64,000 nucleotides of DNA from Colimorpha sp045597845 (GTDB lineage Bacteria; Bacteroidota; Bacteroidia; Bacteroidales; P3): the NCBI GenBank assembly GCA_045597845.1, contig JAZLKZ010000085.1, positions 52,285 to 116,284 on the forward strand, in the 5' to 3' direction. The notes beneath the pieces were generated by a model, which worked only from the letters and a program-made list of their open reading frames with translations, made no database searches and had not been told where the DNA came from. Position numbers and translations under genes: made by a program. Below are positions 25,679-34,212 of this stretch, one piece after another (within the stretch, counting starts at the first letter, position 1; every line of letters starts with the position of its first letter).

Positions 25679-25815
25679 CGAAATATTTTCGAAATATTAA
25701 TATGACCAGAAAGACACTTGTCGAACTAAACAAGGAGTTTCACTCACGAGTGAAACTCCTTGAAAAATTCAGCCACTATAGTATCATTACCTATAATGAT
25801 TTGATAGATATCCTA

Positions 25816-27261
25816 TTAGAATGGGAATACCTTGGTGAGCCAGAAAAATGAGAACACCAGGCCGATGACACCAATAATGCCTCCCACCTTGATCATATCT
25901 TTTGTCTTGATAAGACCTGTGGAATAAGCGATTGCATTTGGCGGCGTGGAAATAGGCATAAGCATGGCATGCGAAGCACATACAGCTACAAAAAACACCA
26001 TTGCTTTCGTACCGCCAAAAGCATCAAATGCAGGGTTGGCACTGAGGCCTTTAGATACGGCACACAAGATAGGTACAAGCAAAGCGGCAGTAGCGGAATT
26101 GCTGATGAAATTAGAAAGGATGTAGCACACCAAACCAGCAACGGCAAACACCAAGACGATGCTCATGCTGCCGAACGGGATAGCATTGACGAGAGCAGCG
26201 CCAAGACCCGTACCACCCTTGTCGATATCAAGCATGGCATAACCCAAGGCAAAGCCACCGGCAACGAGCCATAGTACACTCCAGTCGATCTGTTTGATGT
26301 CTTCCTTGGTAAACGTTCCCGTACATACAAACACTGCCAACGGGATAAGAGCCACGATGTTGGAGCTAATCTTGGTAATGCTTTCGGTCGCCCACAAAAG
26401 AATAGTAACGGCAAAGGTAATCCAAACAAGACGCGTACGCCAGGTTGTAGGCTTGTCGTTTTCGGGGATATTAACCTCTAACTTATTGCTTTTGAATGGG
26501 AAGAAAACCTGAAGCACCAACCACGCGATGAAGATCATGATAATCACAAAAGGAATCATGTGGATAGCCCACTCTCCGAAAGAGATAGTGATGCCAAAAG
26601 TGGTTTCCAGATTGGATACTGCGGTACCATTGGGAGGTGTTCCGATGGTGGTTCCGATACCGCCAATGTTGGCTGCAATAGGAATGGAAAGTGCAAGACC
26701 AATCTTGCCTTTGTCGTCATCGGGGAAGGTGGCAAGAATGGGTGCCAAAAAGGCAAGCATCATGGCTGCTGTGGCAGTGTTGCTCATAAACATGGAGAAT
26801 ACGGAGATAACCACCAAAAATCCCAGAAGCACCATCTTGGGATTCGTGCCGAAAGGCTTGAGCATGATGCGGGCAAGCGTGACATCTAGGCCATATTTCT
26901 GAGCCATGACAGCCAACGTAAAGCCACCGAGGAAGAGCATTACTACAGGATCTGCGAAGGCAGACATTATCTTGGTGTATTTCATCACACCTTCGAGTTC
27001 GGCGCCAGAAGCGTCAACCATCAAAAATCCCAGACCTTTGTTGGTTAGCGTAAGCAGTGCTATGACAATGATGAGAACCGAAGTCGTCCAACTTGGTATG
27101 GCTTCAAAAATCCACATCATAGCGGCAAATACAAAAAGAGCGATGGTACGCTGTTGCAGTACAGTTAGGCCATCAATACCAAAAGCGGTGGAGGGCATAA
27201 ACCATATCACGAAAAATGCGAGAATGGATGCCACAAGACCAATAATCTGTTTTGCGTTCAT
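25816..27261 (-). CDS. SLC13/DASS family sodium:anion symporter
   Basis: Inner-membrane transporter of 481 residues with about 11-12 helices, of the divalent anion:Na+ symporter family (dicarboxylates, citrate or sulfate). The family signature lies near AANIGGIGTTIGTPPNG (about 213-229, the first SNT-like loop). The second lies at FISNSATAALLVPIL (about 411-425). LFLGGFTLAVMAQKYGL and FMSNTATAAMMLAFLAPI give the pseudo-repeat. The real substrate is unknown. It follows OTC after a terminator and precedes a porin-like gene. Confidence 0.9.
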   Translation of the reverse strand: MNAKQIIGLVASILAFFVIWFMPSTAFGIDGLTVLQQRTIALFVFAAMMWIFEAIPSWTTSVLIIVIALLTLTNKGLGFLMVDASGAELEGVMKYTKIMSAFADPVVMLFLGGFTLAVMAQKYGLDVTLARIMLKPFGTNPKMVLLGFLVVISVFSMFMSNTATAAMMLAFLAPILATFPDDDKGKIGLALSIPIAANIGGIGTTIGTPPNGTAVSNLETTFGITISFGEWAIHMIPFVIIMIFIAWLVLQVFFPFKSNKLEVNIPENDKPTTWRTRLVWITFAVTILLWATESITKISSNIVALIPLAVFVCTGTFTKEDIKQIDWSVLWLVAGGFALGYAMLDIDKGGTGLGAALVNAIPFGSMSIVLVFAVAGLVCYILSNFISNSATAALLVPILCAVSKGLSANPAFDAFGGTKAMVFFVAVCASHAMLMPISTPPNAIAYSTGLIKTKDMIKVGGIIGVIGLVFSFFWLTKVFPF

Positions 27262-27286
27262 TATTTTAAAAATTGATTTTAGGCAA

Positions 27287-27316
27287 AAGACCCCGCCCCA
27301 TATAGGGCAGAGTCTT
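27287..27316 (-). terminator. terminator between OTC and the DASS symporter
   Basis: On the minus strand AAGACTCTGCCC pairs with GGGCGGGGTCTT around a 6-nt loop (12 bp including G-U pairs), followed by TTTTG. It ends transcription after OTC, or partly attenuates the symporter gene. Confidence 0.75.
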
Positions 27317-27344
27317 ATAACATGTAATATAAACTGTTAAGAGA

Positions 27345-28346
27345 TTAGTCGCCCAACGTAGCAACCATCACAGCCTTGATGGTGTGCATACGGTTTTCTG
27401 CTTCGTCGAATACAATGGAGTTTTCGCTTTCGAATACCTCCTCGGTAACTTCGATGCCATCGAGACCGAACTGTTTGTTGACGTCGCGGCCAACCTGGGT
27501 CTCAAGATTGTGGTAAGCGGGCAGACAGTGCATGAATTTGCACTTGGGGTTGCCGGTATTCTTCATCATCTGAGCGTTGACCTGGAAAGGCATGAGCATA
27601 TCGATACGTTCTTTCCAAACCTCTGCGGGTTCACCCATGGATACCCAAACGTCGGTATAGATGAAATCGCAGCCCTTAACGCCCTTAACGGGATCGTCGG
27701 TGACGGTAACCTTGGCACCGGTTTCCTTAGCGATTTCTTTGCACTTCTTAACCAACCAAGCTTCGGGCTGGAGTTTCTTGGGAGCGATGATGCGTACATC
27801 CATACCCATCTTGGCGCCACCAACCATCAAGCTATTGCCCATGTTGAAACGAGCGTCGCCAACATAAGCGAAAGTCACTTGGCTGAGAGGTTTGTCAACA
27901 TGTTCCTGCATGGTGAGGAAGTCAGCGAGAATCTGAGTGGGGTGAGATTCGTTGGTCAGACCGTTCCAAACGGGTACGCCTGCGTATTTAGCAAGCTCTT
28001 CAACAGTTTCCTGCTTGAAACCACGATATTCGATACCATCGAACATGCGGCCAAGTACGCGAGCGGTGTCTTTCATGCTTTCCTTAACGCCAATCTGGCT
28101 GCCAGTAGGGCCAAGATAGGTGACGTGAGCACCCTGGTCTTTGGCACCAACCTCGAAAGCGCAACGGGTACGGGTGGAGGTCTTCTCGAAAATCAAGGCA
28201 ATGTTCTTGCCTGACAAGGTGGGCTGTTCGGTGCCTGCATACTTGGCGCGCTTGAGGTCGCGAGCGAGGTCGAGCAAATAGTTGAGTTCCTTCGGGCTGA
28301 AGTCTAAAATCTTCAGGAAATTACGGTTTCTTAAATTGTAAGCCAT
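27345..28346 (-). CDS. ornithine carbamoyltransferase
   Basis: Transfers the carbamoyl group between carbamoyl phosphate and ornithine/citrulline. 333 residues. The carbamoyl-phosphate loop is STRTR (57-61), followed by FEVGAKDQGAHVTYLG. HPTQILADFLTM gives the HPTQ motif, and the ornithine-binding MHCLPAYH is near 272. Both the anabolic ArgF and catabolic ArcB types share these motifs. Adjacent carbamate kinase (one small gene away) favours the catabolic direction, with citrulline broken down to ATP, CO2 and ammonia. No arginine deiminase is in the window. Confidence 0.94.
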   Translation of the reverse strand: MAYNLRNRNFLKILDFSPKELNYLLDLARDLKRAKYAGTEQPTLSGKNIALIFEKTSTRTRCAFEVGAKDQGAHVTYLGPTGSQIGVKESMKDTARVLGRMFDGIEYRGFKQETVEELAKYAGVPVWNGLTNESHPTQILADFLTMQEHVDKPLSQVTFAYVGDARFNMGNSLMVGGAKMGMDVRIIAPKKLQPEAWLVKKCKEIAKETGAKVTVTDDPVKGVKGCDFIYTDVWVSMGEPAEVWKERIDMLMPFQVNAQMMKNTGNPKCKFMHCLPAYHNLETQVGRDVNKQFGLDGIEVTEEVFESENSIVFDEAENRMHTIKAVMVATLGD

Positions 28347-28430
28347 ATTGTTATTATTTAAAAGTTTTAAGTTTCAAGTTTTATGTTTTAAGCGAATTGC
28401 ACCATTTGTCCGTTTCAAGATCCGCACCCA

Positions 28431-28886
28431 TTAATTGCTGCGGGCTTTATTCGCAGTGATTTTGAAAGCCAATCCCAACAATGCCGAAATCAAGCCAAAT
28501 AGGAACATCATTTTGCCACCCTGCCAATGCATTATGACAAAGAGCAGACCAACAGCAAAGACACACAGCCCCCAGAAAAATATTTTATGGGAAAAGTTGA
28601 CAAAAGCGTTGGACGACCAGAGATTTTTCAGCGATGGATTGACTACAGCATCAGATTGTTGCTGAGCTCCAGCAGGGGATTCAAACGCACGGACATAAAA
28701 TACAACTGCGGCCAAGCCAAAACCCGTAATGAGCAGCGAATCAAGCAATTTGATATGGCAAAGGTAACGCGAAATGAGACCTATCAAAATCATGACCCCA
28801 GCCACAATGGAAAGGATCTTGATAAAACGAGCATAATTCTTGCTCTGCGTAACTTTGGTCATTAAATCATTTTGCATGACACCCAT
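28431..28886 (-). CDS. small GldL-like membrane protein of unknown function
   Basis: 151 residues with four predicted membrane helices: ILSIVAGVMILIGLISRYL (about 25-43), LDSLLITGFGLAAVVFYVRAF (about 48-68), FFWGLCVFAVGLLFVIMHWQG (about 103-123) and MFLFGLISALLGLAF (about 127-141). The HWQGGKMMFLFGL stretch and overall layout recall the N-terminal membrane part of gliding/type IX protein GldL, but the long cytoplasmic tail of GldL is absent. It lies between carbamate kinase and OTC on the same strand, so it may be part of that operon. Its role is unknown. Confidence 0.6.
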   Translation of the reverse strand: MGVMQNDLMTKVTQSKNYARFIKILSIVAGVMILIGLISRYLCHIKLLDSLLITGFGLAAVVFYVRAFESPAGAQQQSDAVVNPSLKNLWSSNAFVNFSHKIFFWGLCVFAVGLLFVIMHWQGGKMMFLFGLISALLGLAFKITANKARSN

Positions 28887-28945
28887 ACTTCAATGAATGA
28901 TTGAATATAATATTCACCACGGATGTTCGACATCTACAACACTGA

Positions 28946-29884
28946 TTATCTCACGATTCTCGTGCCACAGTTGGGGTTGTCCAATTGGCCAGCTTCGGTG
29001 ATAATGCAGCTCTTGCCACCGTTTTCGATGAACATGATGCCTGCGCGTACCTTGGGAGCCATGGAGCCTTCGGTGAACTGACCTTCGGCGAGATATTTCT
29101 TGGCCTCGTCAACGGTAATCACGTCCAATGCCTGCTCGTTGGGTTTGCGGAAATTGATATACACCTTGGGCACATCGGTCAAGATGTAGAACTCCTCAGC
29201 CTCAATCTGGATAGCACAGAGAGCGCTTGCCAAATCCTTGTCGATAACGGCCTCAACGCCACGAACATAGTCGCTTTCCTCCACTACGGGGATTCCGCCA
29301 CCACCTACGGTAACAACCACGTTGCCACCCTTTACGAGGTGCTTGATAATCTTGATATTGTTGATTCTCTTAGGTTTGGGAGAAGCCACAACCTTGCGCC
29401 AACCGTTGCCTTTTGGGTCTTCCTTGTAGATAGCACCTGTCAACTCGTGCAGTTTTTCGGCCTCTTCCTTGGTGTAATAAGGTCCAACGGGTTTTGTGGG
29501 GTTCTGGAACATTGGATCCAAAGCGTTCACTGCCACCTGCGTAACGATGGTTACAACATCGCGGTAGATGTCGTTCTTGGCGAACACGTTGCGGAGTGCC
29601 AATTCAATCATATAGGCGATGGAGCCTTGGGTCTCTGCCACGCAAAAATCCATCGGCATTGCAGGAATGCCGTTGTTCTTCTTGCCTGCTTCGTGCTGCA
29701 ACATCACGTTGCCAACCTGAGGACCGTTTCCGTGACCGATAACTATATTGTAACCTCTCTTGATAAGGTTGCACAGGCTTTCGCAAGTCTGCTCTACGTT
29801 TGCCAATTGTTCTTCGTAGGTTCCCTTTTGACCACTGCGTAACAAAGCGTTACCGCCAAAAGCCACCATTGCGAGATTTCTCAT
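28946..29884 (-). CDS. arcC: carbamate kinase
   Basis: Makes ATP from carbamoyl phosphate in fermentation of arginine/citrulline or agmatine. 312 residues of the amino-acid kinase fold. It starts MVAFGGNALLRSGQKGT with the phosphate loop GGN. GHGNGPQVGNVML (about 49-61) is the family signature. PVEESDYVRGVEAVIDKDLASALCA, the YILTDVPKVYINF segment and GSMAPKVRAGIMFIENGG follow. Length is normal. It is first in the operon with the GldL-like gene and OTC, and it has a strong -7 box. Confidence 0.95.
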   Translation of the reverse strand: MRNLAMVAFGGNALLRSGQKGTYEEQLANVEQTCESLCNLIKRGYNIVIGHGNGPQVGNVMLQHEAGKKNNGIPAMPMDFCVAETQGSIAYMIELALRNVFAKNDIYRDVVTIVTQVAVNALDPMFQNPTKPVGPYYTKEEAEKLHELTGAIYKEDPKGNGWRKVVASPKPKRINNIKIIKHLVKGGNVVVTVGGGGIPVVEESDYVRGVEAVIDKDLASALCAIQIEAEEFYILTDVPKVYINFRKPNEQALDVITVDEAKKYLAEGQFTEGSMAPKVRAGIMFIENGGKSCIITEAGQLDNPNCGTRIVR

Positions 29885-29944
29885 ATCTTATTAAATTATT
29901 GATATCCAACAAATAAAAAATCCTTTCCACCAAGATGGAAAGTG

Positions 29945-29952
29945 CAAAGATA
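29945..29952 (-). promoter_or_regulatory. -7 box TATCTTTG for arcC operon
   Basis: GTATCTTTGC on the minus strand about 60 nt upstream of arcC, in strict consensus form. A TTTCTTA element lies where a -33 box is expected. Confidence 0.65.
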
Positions 29953-30044
29953 CGAAAATTAATTAAAATAAGAAAGGGGAAATGTGATTAATGAACTATG
30001 ATTAGTAAACCGTGAAACGGAAAACGATTCTAAACAATTAATTC

Positions 30045-31274
30045 TCAATTCCCCACCACAACTTCCACAAGTTCTTCCTGTGCCAAGACTTGGCGCGCAA
30101 GTTCACGCAGTTGCTCTGGCGTAACGGTTTTCAACGCATTGAAGTAGAGGTCGGTGAAACGCTCGTCAACATCGGTGGCCACCATCTGGCGATAGCGTTC
30201 GCTGCACTCAAAAATACCATCCACACTGCGTACGAAATCGCCTTCCATATAATGACGCACAATGTCAAGCTCCTCCTCTCCTACCAACTCGTTTTGAAGA
30301 CGTGAAATTTCGTGATAGATTTCTTTCAAGGCGGGTTCCACCACATTGTTGCCCACTTCGGATGTGATGTAGAAAGCGATGCTCCCACGATAGATCTGCG
30401 TCTGGCTGTAGATGCCGTAGGTATAGCCTTTGTCCTCCCGAACATTGCTCATCAGCCTTGACCCGAAATAGCCGCCCAAAACCGTACTGAGCACCATAAA
30501 TTGCGCATATCTCGGGTCGTCCCAACCGAACGGAAGCAGTCGCCCAATGCGAATGGTGGATTGGACTGAGTTGGGCATCGCTTTGTGGATGCGACGTTGC
30601 GGCTGCGGCTCGGGCTGCTGCACTTCCATACGGACGCTCGACCCAACACGTTCCACTCTGCCAAAATGTTCGTCGAAAGACTTGAGCAAGGCTTCGTCGC
30701 AACAGCCTCCTAACACAAGATGGGCATCGGAGAGTTGATATCTTTGGGTGTAGAAATTTCGTACATCCTCAAGAGTCAGTTTCTCAAGGTCTTCAACCGT
30801 GGCGAAACTTCCCAGCGGGTGTTCTTTTCCGTAGAGCGCCTCGTAGAAGAGGTTACGTGCCAAGAAGTTGGTCTTTTGAAAATTTGACAGAAGCTGCTGG
30901 CGGCGTTTGTTGCAATATACCTCAAACTCGCCTTGTGGGAATATGGGATGTTGGATGATTTCAGCCAAAAGCGGAAACAATTCTTCGGCATAGCGCCGCA
31001 ACGAATAAACGGAGAAAGAGCCGGTGAAAGTATCGATAGTTTGCTCGACAGCGATGCCGCGATAGTCGAAAAACTCGGAAATTTCCTCCTCGGAATATCT
31101 ACTACTGGCCTCGGAGAATAGTTTGTTGGCCGCGTGAGCGCAAAGTTTTGTTGGCTGATATGTAGAACCGGCCTCAAAGGTGAAGTCAAGCTTGATGATA
31201 TCCAGCGCGCCGGAAGGAAAGCAGTAGAGCGTATTGCCGTTGGAGAGCCGATAAGGCGTAGGAGTAAGTTCCAT
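30045..31274 (-). CDS. M16-like (insulinase/MPP) family protein lacking the HxxEH zinc motif
   Basis: 409 residues from the ATG at 31274 (MELTPTPYRLSNGNTLYCFPSG). The frame runs 23 codons further upstream, but those encode the intergenic repeat (NHQLSIINHQ). Both M16 halves are present. In the first, where active members have HFLEH, this protein reads CAHAANKLFSEA, and FDYRGI follows. The second half keeps the REDKGYTYGIYSQ (R/Y) motif and the SVLGGYFGSRLMSNV fold segment. In two-chain M16B enzymes one subunit is catalytically dead, so this may be a scaffold/partner. No active partner lies beside it. Confidence 0.85.
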   Translation of the reverse strand: MELTPTPYRLSNGNTLYCFPSGALDIIKLDFTFEAGSTYQPTKLCAHAANKLFSEASSRYSEEEISEFFDYRGIAVEQTIDTFTGSFSVYSLRRYAEELFPLLAEIIQHPIFPQGEFEVYCNKRRQQLLSNFQKTNFLARNLFYEALYGKEHPLGSFATVEDLEKLTLEDVRNFYTQRYQLSDAHLVLGGCCDEALLKSFDEHFGRVERVGSSVRMEVQQPEPQPQRRIHKAMPNSVQSTIRIGRLLPFGWDDPRYAQFMVLSTVLGGYFGSRLMSNVREDKGYTYGIYSQTQIYRGSIAFYITSEVGNNVVEPALKEIYHEISRLQNELVGEEELDIVRHYMEGDFVRSVDGIFECSERYRQMVATDVDERFTDLYFNALKTVTPEQLRELARQVLAQEELVEVVVGN

Positions 31275-31344
31275 GTGAGAAAATTGATGATTGATGATTG
31301 ACAATTGATGATTAAACGTTTGAGGGATTTGTTCTTTTGTCAAA
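31275..31344. repeat. TTGATGATTGATGATTG tandem repeat
   Basis: A short 7-bp-type tandem (ATTGATGATTGATGATTGAC) directly upstream of the M16-like ATG, translated in the over-extended frame as NHQLSIINHQFSH. It is a third flavour of the gap repeats. Confidence 0.6.
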
Positions 31345-31389
31345 TTGACTCTTTTACAAATTCAGACGATCCCTCACCATTCGCAAGTC

Positions 31390-33885
31390 CTAAAATTCCA
31401 CCGTCAACTTCAGATTGAACTGCCTGGCGGTAAGGTAGTTTGGAACGGGATAATAGGTATTCTCGTAGTCGGCCACCCAGATGAACGACACCACGTTGTG
31501 ATGATCAAACAGATTGAAAACCTCAAATCCCACAAGAATGTCGTTGACATGGCGCAACAACGCCGAATGCTTGATTTTTTCAAAACGAGAGAGCTGTACC
31601 ATATTGCCCCAGTCCACGCGGAAATAGGTGGGCAGACGGAACTCTTGACTTCTGTCTTTTTGGTACGGGAATGTCACGGGCGAGCCACTTCCCACGATGA
31701 AGCTCAAACTCATGCGCCACCATGGAATTTGAGGGACATAGTCTTGGAAAAAGAGCTTGAAAGAAATTCTCTGGTCGGTAGGTCGGGCTATCCATCCCAA
31801 TCCGTCGCCGTCAATATCTTCCTGAGTATGCATGAGCGAAAAGCTTGCCCACGACTCCAATCCTTCCACAAACTCGCCATTCAACCGCACGCTCATGCCT
31901 GCCACATAGCCCGTGGCGGTCTTGTCGGCATCGTAGCGGATGCGTAAATTGTCAATAGTGTAAGGCACCAAATCGGTGAGATATTTATAGTAAAGGTCCG
32001 CCGTCAGCTTAAATGGCTTGCCTCCCACTTTGAAATTCCAATCGGCACTCTGCATCACCTGATAAGACTTCTGCTGTTTGACATCAAGATTCAGAGTCCC
32101 ATCGGTGCGCCGCATTTCCCTATAGAATGGCGCTTGCTGATAGACACCTGCCGCAAAACGGAACAACACATCCTTCTTCCATTGAGGATGGCAACTTGCC
32201 AAAAGACGCGGACTAAGGAGCAGTTGTTGATTTGCAGATGCGTCTGTTTGCTGACGCAAGGAATTAAGCAGCGTGGACTGTGCCCATTGGGCACGCAGCC
32301 CTGCAAGCAACCTGATTTCGGCATTCTTGCGGGTGGTGAAATTCCATTCACGTTGTGCGTATGCCATCGCGCGGAATGTCTCTATTTGGTTTTCTGCGTT
32401 AGCGTAAAACTGCAAGATTGGATTGCAAGGAACATTGTTTTCGTCACCAAAAATCTCATGCGTGGTGGGCATGGCATAGCCTGCAGAGTCCACCCATTTC
32501 CACTCTTTCAAATGGTCACCTATGCGTTCGTACTGCGTTTTTACGCCCCAATTAAGATTGCCCAATCTCAAATAATGAGTTCCTTTCAGTTCGAGATTGA
32601 AGACATCGGTTTTCAACTCATTGCGGGCATGTTCCAGGAAAGTTCCTATGCCACGGTCAAACTTGTCAATTGTAGCATCTGCGCCCATTCCACGCTCGTA
32701 AAGCCAAAACTGGCTTTGGATGTCGTAGTGTTCCTGCTCGGTGTTGGTCTGCACCGAAGCTATCATTTTCAGCCCGAAATCATCGTTCGGATGCCAGTCA
32801 AGCGTGACTGCGCCCAGCAAAGTGGAATATTTATCGACCTCACTTCCATCGAAATAGATATCCAGTTCCAACGACTTCATGAAACTTCCGAAGGTGGTTA
32901 TCTGCGATTCGGGTATCAATCCATATCGGTTGTTGGTCCAAAGCGCGAGCAACGCAACATCAAGTTTGGCATTAATCTTGTAAGAGAAAACACCTTGCGC
33001 ATCGGTGTATGCTGTGGAATAGGAGCCTTTGGTGTCGAGCGACGAAAAAAGATATCGATTGGAATGCCGTCTCACACCAACGGAATAAGTAAATTTATCC
33101 TTCACGGCACCTTCCACGAATCCAGTGACGCCCAGCAAACTGCCCGAAATCTTTTCTCTAAATTCCGAGGCTCGCCCATATACGATGTCCAACACCGACG
33201 ACATCTTGTCGCCAAAAGAGGCATCGAATCCTCCCGGAGAGAAATTAATTCCCTCGACCAAATCCGGATTGATGATGCTCATGCCCTCTTGCTGGCCACT
33301 GCGGACCAGCATTGGGCGAAACACCTCTACCCCATTAACATAGACAAGATTTTCGTCGAACGAACCACCTCGCACCGAATACTGCGAAGAAAGCTCGTTG
33401 TTGGAACTCACGTCGGGCAATGTCTTGATGAGGCTCTCCACACCGTCGTTGGGGCCAACATTGTTCTCAATCTTTTGAATGTCGATATGCGTAAATGTTG
33501 TTGAACGCGATTTTTCGTCGGTAACCTGCACCTCTTTCAAGGTGGTGGCAGATTCGACCAACTTCACATCAATCTTATACGGGCTATTCAAATCTTTGTA
33601 GCACAATGCAATGGTACAATGTTCATACCCCGTGTAAGAGAATCTCAACCGCACGCTGTCGCAAGGTGATACCGAGAGTCGAAAATTTCCGTTTCGGTCG
33701 GTGGTTGTTCCTATGGGTTTATCGGCATTCACAACACCCACAGTGACAAATTCCAAGGGCTTGTCGCTCTTGGAATCGCGCACCTTGCCTTCAAGCACCA
33801 CTTGAGAGAAAGCAATTCCACTCATCCCTACAAAAAGGGCAAGCGCAATGAACTTCTTGAGTGCAAAACGACTGATAAAAGACAT
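31390..33885 (-). CDS. TonB-dependent receptor with carboxypeptidase-regulatory-like N-terminus
   Basis: Outer-membrane receptor of 831 residues. It has a signal peptide (ending GIAFSQ), a CarboxypepD_reg-like domain (about 28-112: VVLEGKVRDSKSDKPLEFVTVGV...GNFRLSV), a plug domain (about 125-235: IEKIENNVGPNDGVESLIKTLPDVSSN, SQYSVRGGSFDENLVYVNGVEVF) and a 22-strand-type barrel ending in LTVEF. No SusD-like partner gene is adjacent. Ligand class unknown. The gene is followed by the M16-like gene on the same strand, and an M16 protein beside a receptor is reminiscent of peptide-processing loci, but this is a weak inference. Confidence 0.93.
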   Translation of the reverse strand: MSFISRFALKKFIALALFVGMSGIAFSQVVLEGKVRDSKSDKPLEFVTVGVVNADKPIGTTTDRNGNFRLSVSPCDSVRLRFSYTGYEHCTIALCYKDLNSPYKIDVKLVESATTLKEVQVTDEKSRSTTFTHIDIQKIENNVGPNDGVESLIKTLPDVSSNNELSSQYSVRGGSFDENLVYVNGVEVFRPMLVRSGQQEGMSIINPDLVEGINFSPGGFDASFGDKMSSVLDIVYGRASEFREKISGSLLGVTGFVEGAVKDKFTYSVGVRRHSNRYLFSSLDTKGSYSTAYTDAQGVFSYKINAKLDVALLALWTNNRYGLIPESQITTFGSFMKSLELDIYFDGSEVDKYSTLLGAVTLDWHPNDDFGLKMIASVQTNTEQEHYDIQSQFWLYERGMGADATIDKFDRGIGTFLEHARNELKTDVFNLELKGTHYLRLGNLNWGVKTQYERIGDHLKEWKWVDSAGYAMPTTHEIFGDENNVPCNPILQFYANAENQIETFRAMAYAQREWNFTTRKNAEIRLLAGLRAQWAQSTLLNSLRQQTDASANQQLLLSPRLLASCHPQWKKDVLFRFAAGVYQQAPFYREMRRTDGTLNLDVKQQKSYQVMQSADWNFKVGGKPFKLTADLYYKYLTDLVPYTIDNLRIRYDADKTATGYVAGMSVRLNGEFVEGLESWASFSLMHTQEDIDGDGLGWIARPTDQRISFKLFFQDYVPQIPWWRMSLSFIVGSGSPVTFPYQKDRSQEFRLPTYFRVDWGNMVQLSRFEKIKHSALLRHVNDILVGFEVFNLFDHHNVVSFIWVADYENTYYPVPNYLTARQFNLKLTVEF

Positions 33886-34211
33886 TATGAGTTAGCAGGT
33901 TAAGAATCCAAATAGGCAATTATGGATGATTCATAATCCAAATCCATCATTTACCTATTAAATATATAACGCAACAATTACACAAAAATTATACTCCTCA
34001 TAAAACACAATTCACCACTCAACCTCCTATAGTCAAAATTGCGATGCAGTTTTCATCGTTTAACGCTCTCTATTCGCTTTTTTTTAGTATCTTTGCACTT
34101 TAATTTAGAAGTTGTAATGAATCAAGTTTCTGCAACCAATCTCAGCGCAACATACGCATCATTTTACAGTCGCTTGATTCACCATCATTCGAGAATCAAA
34201 ATCCTACAATA
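33886..34211. other. 326-bp divergent promoter region
   Basis: Between the TonB receptor (minus) and the MORN-type gene (plus). It holds a strict -7 box at 34088-34095 (plus) and a 31-codon upstream frame at 34117-34212. No clear minus-strand -7 box for the receptor was found. The rest is AT-rich with no further gene. Confidence 0.6.
34088..34095 (+). promoter_or_regulatory. -7 box TATCTTTG
   Basis: GTATCTTTGCAC; TSS expected about 34101-34103, giving a leader of about 110 nt to the MORN-type gene and a few bases to the small upstream frame. Confidence 0.75.
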
Positions 34212-34212
34212 A
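34117..34212 (+). CDS. candidate 31-residue leader peptide
   Basis: ATG at 34117 starts a frame of 31 codons (MNQVSATNLSATYASFYSRL...HHHSRIKILQ) whose TAA stop at 34210-34212 overlaps the next gene's ATG by one base (TAATG), a layout usual for translational coupling. It begins within about 15 nt of the predicted transcription start. No homology is recognised, and it may be a chance frame. Confidence 0.35.
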   Translation: MNQVSATNLSATYASFYSRLIHHHSRIKILQ

